64,000 bases of DNA from Sporosarcina obsidiansis (GCF_009651005.1 NZ_WHVW01000001.1:62001-126000), one strand, 5' to 3'. Positions 27,207 to 36,828 are shown, counted from the first letter of the stretch. Numbers and translations are program-made. The notes: generated by a model not told the origin, from the letters alone.

Positions 27207-27240
27207 GAAAGGAAGTACGTAAGGTACCTTCCTTTCTCTT
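27207..27240 (+). terminator. Hairpin upstream of rho
   Basis: GAAAGGAAG (27207-27215) pairs with CTTCCTTTC (27228-27236), extended by TAC/GTA with one bulge, and followed by a pyrimidine-rich tail. It may terminate glpX transcripts or act in the rho leader. Confidence 0.55.
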
Positions 27241-27291
27241 TCTGATGTCGAAATATTCATATAATCTAAATGAAGAGTGGTGTACGTGTAG

Positions 27292-28575
27292 ATGACAATG
27301 ATCACACTGGCAGACCTTGAAAATATGACGCTGAAGGAGCTCTATTCTCTCGCGAAGCAATTTAAAATTACGAACTATGGCAAGCTGACGAAAAAGGAAC
27401 TCATCTTTGCCATCTTAAAGACCCGTGCAGAACAAGAAGGATTCTTTTTCATGGAAGGTGTCTTGGAAATTATCCAATCCGAGGGGTACGGCTTTTTACG
27501 TCCGATTAACTACTCACCGAGTTCTGAGGATATTTACATATCCGCCTCACAAATCCGGCGCTTTGATTTGCGTAACGGTGATAAAGTAACAGGGAAAGTT
27601 CGTCCGCCAAAAGAAAACGAAAGATACTATGGCTTGCTGCAAGTAGAAGCGGTCAATGGACAAAATCCTGAAGTGGCGCGTGAACGCGTTCATTTTCCAG
27701 CCCTAACTCCTCTCTATCCAGAGCGTCAAATCCAACTAGAAACGACTCAAAATCATATTTCCACACGCATCATGGACCTTGTATCACCTGTAGGGTTCGG
27801 CCAGCGTGGATTGATCGTCGCGCCTCCGAAAGCTGGAAAGACGATGCTACTGAAAGAAATCGCAAATGCTATTACGACAAATCATCCCGAAGCAGAGCTA
27901 ATCGTCTTGCTAATTGACGAGCGTCCAGAGGAAGTCACAGATATTGAACGTTCTGTCAAAGCGGATGTCGTCAGCTCCACATTCGATGAAGTGCCGGAAA
28001 ATCACGTAAAAGTGGCAGAGCTCGTGTTAGAACGAGCCATGCGTCTCGTTGAGCATAAACGGGATGTCATCATTTTAATGGACTCCATTACCCGACTAGC
28101 CCGTGCATTCAACTTAGTAATACCACCAAGTGGACGTACACTTTCGGGGGGGATTGACCCAGCGGCTTTTCACCGGCCGAAACGATTTTTCGGTGCTGCG
28201 CGTAACTTAGAAGAAGGCGGAAGCTTAACCATTTTAGCGACTGCACTCATCGAAACGGGTTCTCGTATGGATGAAGTCATCTATGAAGAGTTTAAAGGTA
28301 CTGGCAACATGGAGCTTCACCTGGACCGAAGCCTAGCGGAACGCCGTATCTTCCCGGCGCTAGACATTCGCCGCTCTGGCACACGGAAAGAAGAACTTCT
28401 CATTCCTTCCGAAAAACTCGAAAAATTATGGGCCATCCGAAAAACATTCTCTGATGCGCCAGATTTTGCCGAACGCTTCTTAAGAAAACTTCGCCAATCC
28501 CCAAATAATGAAGAATTCTTTGAGAAACTGAACGAAGAAATGAAAGCTCATCGTAAAGGGAAAGGCTTGATCTAA
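27292..28575 (+). CDS. rho: Transcription termination factor Rho
   Basis: Hexameric RNA-dependent ATPase. The N-terminal domain ([17 protein letters not shown]) is followed by the RNA-binding cold-shock-like domain with [15 protein letters not shown], then the RecA-type motor with Walker A ([14 protein letters not shown]), [12 protein letters not shown], Walker B ([16 protein letters not shown]) and the R-loop [20 protein letters not shown]. At 427 aa it is typical for Bacilli. Start ATG 27292 has a weak upstream site; ATG 27298 is an alternative. No intrinsic terminator is obvious after it; array C follows. Confidence 0.95.
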   Translation: MTMITLADLENMTLKELYSLAKQFKITNYGKLTKKELIFAILKTRAEQEGFFFMEGVLEIIQSEGYGFLRPINYSPSSEDIYISASQIRRFDLRNGDKVTGKVRPPKENERYYGLLQVEAVNGQNPEVARERVHFPALTPLYPERQIQLETTQNHISTRIMDLVSPVGFGQRGLIVAPPKAGKTMLLKEIANAITTNHPEAELIVLLIDERPEEVTDIERSVKADVVSSTFDEVPENHVKVAELVLERAMRLVEHKRDVIILMDSITRLARAFNLVIPPSGRTLSGGIDPAAFHRPKRFFGAARNLEEGGSLTILATALIETGSRMDEVIYEEFKGTGNMELHLDRSLAERRIFPALDIRRSGTRKEELLIPSEKLEKLWAIRKTFSDAPDFAERFLRKLRQSPNNEEFFEKLNEEMKAHRKGKGLI

Positions 28576-28599
28576 TGTTTTCAAGTGTGTGGTGGTTTG

Positions 28600-28745
28600 A
28601 ACCGCGCCAAAGATATGTTAGACCGAGCCAAACACCGACCTAACCGAGCGAAAATCTAGCTGAACCGTGCCAATCTTCTGTCCAACCGAGCGAATCACCA
28701 CCTGTAACGCTCCAAAGTCATTCCGAACCGAGCGAAACCCGTAAC
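28600..28745 (+). repeat. Array C: seven units at exact 21-bp period
   Basis: Cores start at 28602, 28623, 28644, 28665, 28686, 28707 and 28728, each 21 bp apart (CCGCGCCAAA, CCGAGCCAAA, CCGAGCGAAA and similar). It fills the first half of the 417-bp rho-rpmE gap; the second half is AT-rich with a TATAAT at 28952, a possible rpmE promoter. Confidence 0.85.
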
Positions 28746-28992
28746 ATATACAGTTTTAAAGTGTATGAGAAAATGATTTGCGTTCTGAAAAATCTTGATC
28801 AAACAGTTGCACCAGATGCGTAATTTTGCTATACTTTTCAAGTACGGTTTTTCGTACACTGCATATGCGGCTGACATATACGGGTCGTGTACGGCATCGC
28901 TCTTTACATTTGTTTTATTGGCAAACGGTCAGTAGAGCACCCTATAATTTATACTCTGTTCCAGATGGTTCAGGGCGAGAGGAGAGAGAACG

Positions 28993-29208
28993 ATGAAAGC
29001 AGGAATTCATCCAGACTACAAACTTGCAAAAGTTATTTGCTCATGTGGCAATACATTCGAAACAGGTTCTGTAAAAGAGGAAATTCGAGTGGAAGTTTGC
29101 TCAGAATGCCACCCATTCTACACTGGACGCCAAAAGTTTGCTGCAGCGGACGGCCGTGTCGACCGTTTCAACAAAAAATATGGCATCAAGTCAGAAGACC
29201 AAGAGTAA
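28993..29208 (+). CDS. rpmE: 50S ribosomal protein L31, zinc type
   Basis: Ribosomal protein of 71 aa. [10 protein letters not shown] opens the protein; [11 protein letters not shown] and [14 protein letters not shown] supply the four zinc cysteines of the C+ form. FNKKYGIKS closes the conserved part. GAGGAGAGA precedes the ATG. Its place after rho matches Bacillus. Confidence 0.96.
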   Translation: MKAGIHPDYKLAKVICSCGNTFETGSVKEEIRVEVCSECHPFYTGRQKFAAADGRVDRFNKKYGIKSEDQE

Positions 29209-29217
29209 TCAAATGCC

Positions 29218-29257
29218 AAATACCCGTCAGGTGCAGTCGTGCCAGGCGGGTATTTTT
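29218..29257 (+). terminator. Terminator after rpmE
   Basis: AAATACCCG near 29218 pairs with CGGGTATTT, followed by more T, nine bases after the stop. Confidence 0.85.
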
Positions 29258-29330
29258 ATAATCATAGATCCAAAAGCGGAGCACGCTGGTTAGAGGCGGC
29301 AGACATTAAGGCTGGATCTGCCAAGAGAGA

Positions 29331-29385
29331 AGCGCTCATAGCATCCGAGCAAATGCTCATAGCACCCGCGCAAGCGCTCATAAAC
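29331..29385 (+). repeat. Three-unit array with 21-bp period but a different core (GCTCATA)
   Basis: GCTCATA or its variant starts at 29334, 29355 and 29376, exactly 21 bp apart, with GC-rich spacers (CCGAGCAA, CCGCGCAA). The core differs from arrays A-F, yet the period is the same. The ORF over it (heptads of the ALIA type) is not a likely gene. A single GCGCTCATAAA unit also stands at 18899. Confidence 0.6.
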
Positions 29386-29440
29386 CAAAGCACGACCACG
29401 CTGAAAAGATACATAGCACGACATCGAAAGGAGATTGACC

Positions 29441-30040
29441 ATGTACGTTTCAATGCAAGGCGGCTGGATGGAAGTCATCTGTGGTAGCATGTTTTCAGGT
29501 AAATCAGAGGAGCTCATTCGTCGAATTCGTCGGGCGGAATTTGCTAAACAAAAAATTGCGGTATTCAAGCCTGAAATCGATGATCGCTACAGCGAAGAAG
29601 CTGTTGTGAGCCACGACGGCACCTCAGTAATCGCGAATCCTATTTCCAAAGCCAATGAAATTCCACAACTCGTAACAGATGATTTCGATGTGGTCGCCAT
29701 TGATGAAGCTCAATTTTTTGACGAAGAAATTCTTGAAGTTGCGATCAGTTTAGCAGATCGTGGTTTCCGTGTCATCATCGCGGGACTGGATCAAGATTTT
29801 CGAGGAGAGCCATTTGGACCGATGCCTCAATTAATGGCAGTTGCTGAACTGGTCACGAAACTTCAGGCTGTGTGCACCGTTTGTGGTTCTCCTTCGAGCC
29901 GAACCCAACGGTTAATTGATGGACAACCTGCTGGGTACGACGATCCTGTTATTCTCGTCGGTGCATCCGAAGCCTACGAACCACGCTGTCGTAAGCACCA
30001 TGAAGTACCAACAGGTGTCCGTGTACAACATGCGAAATAA
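29441..30040 (+). CDS. tdk: Thymidine kinase, type II
   Basis: Salvage phosphorylation of thymidine. The P-loop is [15 protein letters not shown], with [10 protein letters not shown], the Walker B-like [12 protein letters not shown], and the zinc finger beginning [17 protein letters not shown] 29441 has AAGGAG seven bases upstream (TTG 29435 rejected), giving 199 aa. It lies between rpmE and prfA, as in Bacillus. Confidence 0.95.
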   Translation: MYVSMQGGWMEVICGSMFSGKSEELIRRIRRAEFAKQKIAVFKPEIDDRYSEEAVVSHDGTSVIANPISKANEIPQLVTDDFDVVAIDEAQFFDEEILEVAISLADRGFRVIIAGLDQDFRGEPFGPMPQLMAVAELVTKLQAVCTVCGSPSSRTQRLIDGQPAGYDDPVILVGASEAYEPRCRKHHEVPTGVRVQHAK

Positions 30041-30049
30041 ATAAACTCC

Positions 30050-30088
30050 ACCGTCTATCCATATGCACAAAAGGATAGGCGGTTCTGC
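30050..30088 (+). terminator. Hairpin after tdk
   Basis: CCGTCTATCC (30051-30060) pairs with GGATAGGCGG (30073-30082), ten pairs with one G-U. The following T run is weak, so termination may be partial. Confidence 0.5.
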
Positions 30089-30138
30089 TATACGCTGGAT
30101 AAACCAACAAACCATACTCAAGAAGAGGTGAAGCTATT

Positions 30139-31215
30139 ATGTTCGATAGACTACAAGCGGTAGAAGATCGTTATGATCGACTCAATGAACTGCTGAGCGA
30201 TCCTGAAATAGTCAATGACTTAGACAAATTGCGGACGTACTCAAAGGAGCAATCCGATTTACAGGAAACCGTTGAGGTATACCGTGAATATAAAGAGGTT
30301 CAGTCTCAATATAAGAACGCGAAAGAAATGCTAGATGAACCGTTAGATGACGAAATGAAAGAACTAGTCAAAATGGAAATTGATGAACTCGAAGATCGTA
30401 TTGAACCGTTAGAAGAACAACTGAAACGCCTGCTTATACCAAAAGATCCGAACGACAATAAAAGTGTCATTATGGAAATTCGTGGCGCAGCCGGTGGTGA
30501 TGAAGCAGCATTATTCGCTAGCAGTCTGTATCGCATGTACACTCGTTTTGCCGAAATGAACCATTGGAAAGTGGAAGTAATTGATTCATCTCCGACGGAA
30601 TTGGGCGGTTTTAAGGAAATTATCTTCATGATCGATGGCAATGGTGCCTATTCCAAACTAAAATACGAAAACGGGGCACATCGAGTGCAACGAGTACCGG
30701 AAACGGAATCAGGCGGGCGTATCCATACGTCCACTGCCACGGTCGCTTGTTTACCTGAAGCGGAAGAAGTGGAAATTGAAATTCATGATAAAGATGTTCG
30801 CACCGATACATTTGCCTCATCTGGACCAGGCGGACAATCGGTTAACACAACGATGTCAGCCGTTCGTCTTACACATTTGCCAACAGGGATCACCGTGTCA
30901 TGTCAAGATGAAAAGTCTCAAATTAAAAATAAAGAAAAAGCGATGAAAGTATTGCGTGCACGTGTCTATGATAAATTTATGCAAGAAGCACGAGCGGAGT
31001 ACGATGAAAAACGCAAATCAGCTGTCGGTTCTGGCGATCGTTCCGAACGTATCCGGACGTATAACTTTCCGCAAAACCGTATAACAGACCACCGAATTGG
31101 TTTAACGATCCAAAAACTCGATCAGATTATCGAAGGCAAACTGGACGAGGTAATTGATGCGTTAATAATTGAAGAACAAGCACATCGACTGGAAAGCTTG
31201 GATCAAAATGACTGA
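30139..31215 (+). CDS. prfA: Peptide chain release factor 1
   Basis: Class I release factor reading UAA and UAG. The peptidyl-tRNA hydrolysis motif GGQ lies in [14 protein letters not shown], and the codon-recognition region is [18 protein letters not shown]. The N-terminal coiled region precedes them. It has 358 aa and an ATG with AAGAGGTG upstream. It overlaps prmC by 8 bp; PrmC methylates the GGQ glutamine of this protein, so the pairing is functional. Confidence 0.96.
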   Translation: MFDRLQAVEDRYDRLNELLSDPEIVNDLDKLRTYSKEQSDLQETVEVYREYKEVQSQYKNAKEMLDEPLDDEMKELVKMEIDELEDRIEPLEEQLKRLLIPKDPNDNKSVIMEIRGAAGGDEAALFASSLYRMYTRFAEMNHWKVEVIDSSPTELGGFKEIIFMIDGNGAYSKLKYENGAHRVQRVPETESGGRIHTSTATVACLPEAEEVEIEIHDKDVRTDTFASSGPGGQSVNTTMSAVRLTHLPTGITVSCQDEKSQIKNKEKAMKVLRARVYDKFMQEARAEYDEKRKSAVGSGDRSERIRTYNFPQNRITDHRIGLTIQKLDQIIEGKLDEVIDALIIEEQAHRLESLDQND

Positions 31216-32059
31216 AACGATCTTGGAATCCGTTCAACGTGCGGAGAAATTACTGTACGCACGAGGACTGGAAACAAAGACAGCAGAGTTAGCGATGCGA
31301 GCGGTGACGGGAAAAAGTCAAGCCACCTATCTTGCCAGTCTGCGTGAACAGTTATCGCACGAACTTTGCGAGCAATTTTGGGATCATATTAAGGAGCTTC
31401 TCACTGGAAAGCCGCTGCAATATATTCTTGGCGAAGAATCATTTTATGGCTATTCATTCGAAGTGAATGAACATGTTTTAATTCCGCGTCCTGAAACGGA
31501 GGAATTGGTGTATTATGCATTAGAACGGGCGAACCGACTGTTTGGGAATCGACCGATTCGGGTGGCGGATATCGGAACGGGAAGCGGAGCCATCGCGGTA
31601 GCGTTCAAAAAAGAACGTCCGTCGGCACTGGTAACCGCGACGGATTTCAGTGAAGAAGCATTACAGGTGGCTGAGCGTAACGCGCGACGCAATAAAGTGG
31701 AGATCACCTTTTTACAGGGGGATATGGAAGAACCACTCGTGCAAAACACATGGGATATCATTCTGTCTAATCCACCCTATATTGCAGAATTTGAAAAAAC
31801 AGAGATGTCTGCGACTGTTTTTGAATACGAACCGTCCTCTGCTTTATTTGCAGAAGAAGAAGGACTGTATTTTTATCGTAGACTATCGGAACGTCTATCA
31901 TCTATGATGAATCATCCATCGTTGATTGGCTTTGAAATTGGCTATCAGCAAGGGGAAACCGTCCAACGATTTCTCCAACAAGCCTTCCCAGAAGCAAAAG
32001 TAGACATCGTAAAAGATATCAATAAAAAAGATCGAATGATATTTTGTGAGATTCGATGA
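31208..32059 (+). CDS. prmC: Release factor glutamine methyltransferase
   Basis: SAM-dependent methylation of the GGQ glutamine in RF1 and RF2. The N-terminal helical domain is followed by [12 protein letters not shown], the SAM motif [15 protein letters not shown] and the catalytic NPPY in [11 protein letters not shown]. The start ATG 31208 lies within the prfA end, giving 283 aa. Translation is probably coupled to prfA. Confidence 0.95.
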   Translation: MTETILESVQRAEKLLYARGLETKTAELAMRAVTGKSQATYLASLREQLSHELCEQFWDHIKELLTGKPLQYILGEESFYGYSFEVNEHVLIPRPETEELVYYALERANRLFGNRPIRVADIGTGSGAIAVAFKKERPSALVTATDFSEEALQVAERNARRNKVEITFLQGDMEEPLVQNTWDIILSNPPYIAEFEKTEMSATVFEYEPSSALFAEEEGLYFYRRLSERLSSMMNHPSLIGFEIGYQQGETVQRFLQQAFPEAKVDIVKDINKKDRMIFCEIR

Positions 32060-32087
32060 ATAAAATCTCTTCCTGCGGGTCATGATA
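32058..32087 (+). promoter_or_regulatory. Candidate sigma-F promoter of spoIIR
   Basis: GAATA (32058-32062), 15 bp, GGTCATGATA (32078-32087): one mismatch each to the sigma-F boxes GYATA and GGNNANAHTR. spoIIR is a known sigma-F gene in B. subtilis, and the position 20 bp before the start fits. Confidence 0.5.
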
Positions 32088-32106
32088 GATTGCAGGAGGG
32101 GATGAC

Positions 32107-32676
32107 ATGTTACAAGATTATCCGATCGCACAACAACCAACGAAAACTTCAAAACTAGTTGCCTTTATAGAATTTGTACTCGTATTACTGGCGATTCAAG
32201 GCGTACTATTATTATTCAGCCAAGAAGCACCGGCTAGCGAAGCAACACAGTTTCGTATTCTAGCAAACTCCAATGCGAATGTGGACCAGCAAGTAAAGCG
32301 AGAGATCCAAGAGAAAGTTGCGCCACTGCTTGAACGTGCGATCAATGAATCAACGAGTCAACAGCAATTAGATGACAAGCTTCAGTTGCTTGAACCGACC
32401 ATTATTCAATTAGCAAGAGAGCAAGCAAAGGGGAAGCCTGTAACATTTGAACGTAGATCAGCATTGATTCCACCGAAGAGAGTGGGATTTGCTATTCAAA
32501 AACAAGATGTCTATGATGCCTATATTTTAAAAATAGGTAAAGGTCAGGGAGATAATTGGTGGTGTGCGCTATTTCCGAATGTTTGTTTTCCGGAAGAAGA
32601 AGCATCTGTCGTTGAAACAGAAGAAGAGCCCGTCAAATTCTTCATTTGGGAGTGGATAAAGTCGTGGTTCGCATAA
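32107..32676 (+). CDS. spoIIR: Stage II sporulation protein R
   Basis: Secreted forespore signal that triggers pro-sigma-E processing by SpoIIGA. A membrane/signal segment (FIEFVLVLLAIQGVLLLF, about residues 20-40) precedes the conserved domain with FRILANSNANVDQQVKREI and KGQGDNWWCALFPNVCF. It has 189 aa, shorter than B. subtilis (224), with an ATG preceded by CAGGAGGGG. It is located after prmC, as in Bacillus. Confidence 0.92.
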   Translation: MLQDYPIAQQPTKTSKLVAFIEFVLVLLAIQGVLLLFSQEAPASEATQFRILANSNANVDQQVKREIQEKVAPLLERAINESTSQQQLDDKLQLLEPTIIQLAREQAKGKPVTFERRSALIPPKRVGFAIQKQDVYDAYILKIGKGQGDNWWCALFPNVCFPEEEASVVETEEEPVKFFIWEWIKSWFA

Positions 32677-32736
32677 AACTATTCACATTTTTTGTGGATA
32701 AATCCAATGAAATGTGTATAAAAAGGGGTTGAACAG

Positions 32737-33768
32737 ATGGAAACGAAGATGAATTCGGTGGATAACCTCGTGGATAATGAAAAAACATATAAACAAGCTG
32801 TGGATATCCTTCGAGAAGGAGGACTTGTTGCGTTTCCGACTGAAACAGTTTACGGTCTTGGAGCCATCGCAACAGATGAGCGAGCTGTGCAGCGGATTTT
32901 TGAAGCAAAGGGACGACCTGCCGATAATCCGCTCATCGTACATATTGGGAAAAAGTCTGACGTGAAAGACTATGTGGAAAAGATACCTGAAGTAGCCGAA
33001 CAATTAATAGAAGCGTTCTGGCCTGGTCCTCTGACATTAGTGATGGAGAAAAAACCTGGAATTATTGCGGATACCGTGACAGCAGGTATGGATACGGTAG
33101 CGATACGTATGCCGGATCATCCAGTAGCTTTACAGTTATTAAAGAAACTTGAACTTCCATTAGCGGCACCGAGTGCGAATCGAAGCGGAAAACCGAGCCC
33201 TACGGAAGCGGAACATGTCTATCATGATTTATTTGGAAGAATTCCGCTAATTTTGGATGGGGGCGCAACGGGAATTGGAGTCGAATCAACTGTGCTAGAT
33301 GTGACCGTCACACCGCCAGTTATTTTGCGCCCAGGCGGAATCGTCAAAGAACAACTGGAAGCATTAATCGGACCTGTCCATCTGGCGGCAAAACCGGAAG
33401 AAAAGACCGAGACACCTCGGGCACCGGGCATGAAATACACCCATTACGCACCGGAAGCACCTTTATTCGTCATTGAACCAGACGCTTCTATTCTTGAGCA
33501 TGCAGTGGACAGCATTCATCAGCAAGGAAAACGAGTGGCGATTATCGGTCCTGATGAATTACAAACGATAAAAGCGGATTGGTATTTTACAACAGGTGCG
33601 ATCCATAGCCATGAAGCAATGGCTGCCAACTTATACAAAGCGATCCGTCAATGTGATACTACTGAAGCTGATATCATTCTAGCAATCGAAACGGATCTTA
33701 CAGGTATCGGAGCAGCCGTCATGAATCGACTGGATAAAGCCTCCGACGGCAAGCGGTATTCAGAATGA
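32737..33768 (+). CDS. ywlC: L-threonylcarbamoyladenylate synthase (Sua5/YwlC)
   Basis: Makes threonylcarbamoyl-AMP for tRNA t6A37 modification. The YrdC-like catalytic domain has GGLVAFPTETVYGLGA and KGRPADNPLIVHI; PSANRSGKPSPT follows, and the C-terminal Sua5 domain (from about residue 215) is linked through RAPGMKYTHYAPEAPL. The 343 aa product is the two-domain Sua5 type. The start ATG 32737 has AAGGGG upstream. Confidence 0.94.
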   Translation: METKMNSVDNLVDNEKTYKQAVDILREGGLVAFPTETVYGLGAIATDERAVQRIFEAKGRPADNPLIVHIGKKSDVKDYVEKIPEVAEQLIEAFWPGPLTLVMEKKPGIIADTVTAGMDTVAIRMPDHPVALQLLKKLELPLAAPSANRSGKPSPTEAEHVYHDLFGRIPLILDGGATGIGVESTVLDVTVTPPVILRPGGIVKEQLEALIGPVHLAAKPEEKTETPRAPGMKYTHYAPEAPLFVIEPDASILEHAVDSIHQQGKRVAIIGPDELQTIKADWYFTTGAIHSHEAMAANLYKAIRQCDTTEADIILAIETDLTGIGAAVMNRLDKASDGKRYSE

Positions 33769-33784
33769 AATAAAAGACACGAAT

Positions 33785-33836
33785 AGCCTCCTAAAGTAGA
33801 CGCATAAGATAGATAGATGCGAACTGTAAGGGGGCT
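33785..33836 (+). promoter_or_regulatory. Leader hairpin that sequesters the mntP ribosome-binding site
   Basis: AGCCTCC (33785-33791) pairs fully (one G-U) with GGGGGCT (33830-33836), which includes the Shine-Dalgarno (AAGGGGG). An inner stem CGCAT/ATGCG lies between. The element is about 50 nt and does not look like the yybP-ykoY manganese riboswitch. It may control mntP translation. Confidence 0.45.
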
Positions 33837-33842
33837 TACTCA

Positions 33843-34346
33843 TTGATAGAAATAATAGCGGCAATTGTCACCACGATCGATATCATCATTGTCTATACAG
33901 TTCTTCAACTACGGCGAGGTAGATTCATGATTGCTTTATGGACCACCGTATTAAATATTCTATTGCCGTTAGTCGGTTTCTATATGGGAGAATGGACCAT
34001 CCACTACTTTGCGGAATGGGGCAATGCACTTTCGGGTGTGATGTTAGGTTTGATCGGGGTACATATTTTACTGGATGATGCAGATCAACCGTCCATGATC
34101 GACAAGATCTCTCCATTTTTCTTGGCGTTACTCGTCAGTATCGACGCTTTCACTGTCAGTGTGACGTTTGGCATGATGCAGCTGAATAAATGGCTGTTCA
34201 TTTTTGCATCAGGTCTCTTTGCTTTCATCTTCTCTATCGTAGCGCTTTTATCTACAGGTCGTATTCCACTAATAAACGGAACGTATATTAGACGTCTGAC
34301 TGGAATTGTTTTCATTATTATAGGTGTAATGTCCTTTATAATTTAG
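33843..34346 (+). CDS. mntP: MntP-family manganese efflux-like membrane protein
   Basis: Small polytopic protein of 167 aa with about six hydrophobic segments. Two repeated acidic motifs typical of MntP are visible: AAIVTTIDIIIVYTVL in the first half and ALLVSIDAFTVSVTFGM in the second, each with an aspartate in a membrane segment. The start is TTG 33843 after a GGGGG ribosome site. In B. subtilis, ywlD (mntP) occupies the same place. It is slightly shorter than typical MntP (about 185), so the substrate is inferred. Confidence 0.82.
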   Translation: MIEIIAAIVTTIDIIIVYTVLQLRRGRFMIALWTTVLNILLPLVGFYMGEWTIHYFAEWGNALSGVMLGLIGVHILLDDADQPSMIDKISPFFLALLVSIDAFTVSVTFGMMQLNKWLFIFASGLFAFIFSIVALLSTGRIPLINGTYIRRLTGIVFIIIGVMSFII

Positions 34347-34402
34347 TGTTTAGTGTTTCTTTTTTCTTATAAATCCGGTATTCTGTATAGTAGGTGAGGA
34401 AA

Positions 34403-34846
34403 ATGAACATATATTTTATTTGTACAGGCAACACATGTAGAAGTCCGTTGGCAGAAGCTTTATTGAACAATGAAAATTTGCCGGGTGTGATGGCGAAATC
34501 TGCTGGCATTCACGCGATGGATGGACTGCCCATCTCCGAGAATTCCGCGCAACTGTTAACGGAAGCAGAAATTCCATACAACAAACTTTCGAATGAACTC
34601 AAAGAATCCGAAATGCATTGGGCTGATCTCGTTTTGACGATGACAGCCGGCCACCGAGATATTTTACACAACAGGTTTCCTGAAATGAAAGAAAAGATTT
34701 TTACATTAAAGGAATTTGCAGGTGTGTCGGGTGGGGGAGATGTCCATGATCCGTATGGTGGGGATTTGGCGACATACCGCACGACATTCGCGGAGCTTAC
34801 GGAACTCATTCAATTCGTAATACGAAAGCTCTCGGAGGGAAAATAA
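34403..34846 (+). CDS. ywlE: Protein-arginine phosphatase YwlE
   Basis: Low-molecular-weight phosphatase fold. The P-loop [15 protein letters not shown] has the CX5R motif with the threonine that gives YwlE its phosphoarginine specificity; the general-acid aspartate lies in [12 protein letters not shown]. The start ATG 34403 (MNIYFICTG) is preferred to GTG 34394 because AGGTGAGG is then well spaced; the protein has 147 aa. It counteracts McsB arginine kinase in Bacillus. The stop shares one base with the next ATG. Confidence 0.92.
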   Translation: MNIYFICTGNTCRSPLAEALLNNENLPGVMAKSAGIHAMDGLPISENSAQLLTEAEIPYNKLSNELKESEMHWADLVLTMTAGHRDILHNRFPEMKEKIFTLKEFAGVSGGGDVHDPYGGDLATYRTTFAELTELIQFVIRKLSEGK

Positions 34847-36144
34847 TGACAAAAATTAGAACCAGAAAAGTAGGGCTACGAAAAAAGTTTGTCTATTTTA
34901 TCGTAATTCTTGCAATCATAACGTATTCAACGAGCGCGGTTTTCATTAATTGGGTACAGCCGACGTTCTTCCCGAATGTGCAGCCTTTCGTATTCCAACT
35001 AATTACGTATGCGATGGGTATCATGTGGTCAGGAATATTGGCAGCGCTATTCAGCGTTATTTTGACAAAACCTTTGCAACGTTTAGAAACAGCAGCTATG
35101 AAAGTGGCGGATGGGAAAATTGGTTCTGATATTAAATTATCGAACTCGTCTGATGAAATTCATTCGGTAGCCAAAGCATTTCAGCAAGTTGTTTTGAACT
35201 TGCGAAGCATCATCGAACAAATTGAATCTAACTTCCAAACCACTGTTCAATCGGTTGACGCCTTAACAAAAGAAACGAGTGTGGCATCCGGACAATCGGA
35301 CGCAATCGCTCGTACCATCGGAGAAATCTCCAACGGTGCAGAAACTACAGCTTCCGCGATTCAAGAAACGGTCAATGCAATAGAAGACGTTCGGCAACTG
35401 GCTATGGAAGTAAACAGCCGCGCAGGACAATCATCGGAGTATTCCAAAGCAATGTTGCAGGAGCTTCATACGACAACAGAAGTCTTTCAATCGGTGTTAG
35501 CGGGCATTCATCAAATGACGAAGCAGAGCGAGCATTCATTGGAAACTATTCAAGTCTTAGATGAAAATGCACATAAAATTGGAGAAATCGTAGAACTGGT
35601 CGGCAATATAGCGGGGCAAACAAACTTATTAGCACTCAATGCATCGATCGAAGCAGCGCGTGCTGGAGAACATGGTAAAGGATTTGCCGTTGTAGCTGAA
35701 GAAGTGCGTAATTTGGCAGATGAAAGTGCTAACGCTGTCCAAATGATTTCTACACTCGTACAAAGTATTCAAGCGGACGTCAAGAAAGTCGTTTCAGAGA
35801 TGAAACAACAAGTTGACACAGCCTCTACAGAAGCAGAGCGTGCGACGAAAACGAATGAAAATGTAGAATCCATGACCGCAACAATTCATACGATGGCAGC
35901 CTCGGTTGTTGAAATTAGTGACATCGTCGGTCGCCAAATGCAAAAAATTGAATTAACAGCCAAACAATCAATGGAAGTCGCATCGATTGCTGAAGCCACA
36001 TCGGCAGGCGCCGAAGAAGTACGCGCCGCTACAGAGGAACAAGTTGCTTCCATCGAGCAGACCGATGCCAAGGCACTCGAATTAAAAGCTCAATCCGAAG
36101 AACTCTACAAAGTGATACGCAAATTCGATCGGTCGGTTGACTAA
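34846..36144 (+). CDS. Methyl-accepting chemotaxis protein without a large extracellular sensor
   Basis: A 432-aa chemoreceptor. Two membrane helices (about 15-37 and 48-70) enclose only about 12-20 outside residues ([13 protein letters not shown]), then a HAMP linker ([20 protein letters not shown]) and the signalling domain with the conserved tip [19 protein letters not shown], followed by [20 protein letters not shown]. Lacking a periplasmic sensor domain, it may sense membrane state, energy or cytoplasmic signals. It is translationally coupled to ywlE (TAATG) and is not part of the usual ywlE-rpiB order. Confidence 0.92.
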   Translation: MTKIRTRKVGLRKKFVYFIVILAIITYSTSAVFINWVQPTFFPNVQPFVFQLITYAMGIMWSGILAALFSVILTKPLQRLETAAMKVADGKIGSDIKLSNSSDEIHSVAKAFQQVVLNLRSIIEQIESNFQTTVQSVDALTKETSVASGQSDAIARTIGEISNGAETTASAIQETVNAIEDVRQLAMEVNSRAGQSSEYSKAMLQELHTTTEVFQSVLAGIHQMTKQSEHSLETIQVLDENAHKIGEIVELVGNIAGQTNLLALNASIEAARAGEHGKGFAVVAEEVRNLADESANAVQMISTLVQSIQADVKKVVSEMKQQVDTASTEAERATKTNENVESMTATIHTMAASVVEISDIVGRQMQKIELTAKQSMEVASIAEATSAGAEEVRAATEEQVASIEQTDAKALELKAQSEELYKVIRKFDRSVD

Positions 36145-36148
36145 TTAA

Positions 36149-36180
36149 GAACGAACACCATATTCTTCTGGTGTTCGTTT
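36149..36180 (+). terminator. Terminator after the chemoreceptor gene, first of two identical copies
   Basis: CGAACACCA and TGGTGTTCG form a 9-bp stem followed by TTT. The 32-bp sequence recurs without change at 36511-36542. Confidence 0.85.
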
Positions 36181-36185
36181 CAGCT

Positions 36186-36505
36186 TGTAGACAAACACAA
36201 AAAATCTAAAAAAACGGCTCACAATCTTTAATTTTCAATAGGATTAGCATGCTAACGTTGTTCTATAATAAAAACTTAACACTCGCTTCTGTTTTATAAG
36301 CTGAAGAGAAACGAACTACTTAAAAAATCAATGAATTACGCTAGTTGATCGTAGTGGAGGGTGGCGACTCCGGGAGGATCAGCGTGTGTCTTGAGACCCT
36401 GGACTGAGCAAAGCGAGGGAAGCGGCTCAAGCCACGCCCTCCGGAACGCGTCCACCTGGAACGTAGATCAACGGTACCCTGCCCACTTCCTTTCTTTTGT
36501 CTACA
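36186..36505. repeat. 330-bp interval bounded by a 10-bp inverted repeat and duplicated terminators
   Basis: TGTAGACAAA (36186-36195) and TTTGTCTACA (36496-36505) are exact inverted repeats just inside the two identical terminators. The interval holds the P3 palindrome (36344-36472) and AT-rich DNA with no ORF. It could be a small non-autonomous mobile element or a local duplication. Confidence 0.5.
36344..36472 (+). repeat. Palindromic intergenic element (P3)
   Basis: GTTGATC (36344-36350) and GATCAAC (36466-36472) close the element. Inside are GGTGGCGACTCCGGGAGG, TTGAGACCCTGGACTGAGC, AAAGCGAGGGAAGCGGCTC, CACGCCCTCCGGAACGCG and TCCACCTGGA, nearly the same blocks as P2. Confidence 0.7.
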
Positions 36506-36510
36506 GTCTG

Positions 36511-36547
36511 GAACGAACACCATATTCTTCTGGTGTTCGTTTTTTTA
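36511..36547 (+). terminator. Second identical terminator copy
   Basis: Bases 36511-36542 repeat 36149-36180 exactly. Here the stem is followed by a longer T run. Confidence 0.8.
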
Positions 36548-36572
36548 TTCGAATAAATTAAATAGGACTTTT

Positions 36573-36612
36573 TAGAACCGCGCCAAACTCGCATCGAACC
36601 GCTCCGATCCCC
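36573..36612 (+). repeat. Two-unit remnant of the 21-bp repeat family (D)
   Basis: CCGCGCCAAA at 36578 and CCGCTCCGAT at 36599 are 21 bp apart. The rest of the gap to rpiB (36613-36828) is AT-rich with a possible -10 (TAGAAT, 36789). Confidence 0.6.
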
Positions 36613-36828
36613 CAAAAAAGCTGAAAGCAATTCAAATTAACGATGACAATCGGAAAAAATAAACAAAAACGTACGTTTATGACCTATTATCTGCTTAACA
36701 TTCGTATTTTAAACAATTCTCTTCACTTTAAAAATGAAAATTTCAAAAAGAGTGCAGTAAAACCGATGATTTTTTTATCTAACAGTGGTAGAATAAGCGA
36801 TAAGTAAAAATAGAAATGAGGGTGCGCA

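Noticed and set aside
28600..28745. CRISPR-like array
   Set aside because: Units are 21 bp, with short degenerate cores and no longer unique spacers; no cas genes are present in the window.
28887..29261. ORF of 124 codons over rpmE
   Set aside because: Out-of-frame shadow of rpmE and its leader; the L31 frame is unambiguous.
29239..29487. ORF of 82 codons between rpmE and tdk
   Set aside because: Begins in the rpmE terminator and runs over the GCTCATA array; no supporting start signals.
33769..33842. yybP-ykoY manganese riboswitch before mntP
   Set aside because: The leader is too short and lacks the conserved four-way junction; only a simple hairpin is visible.
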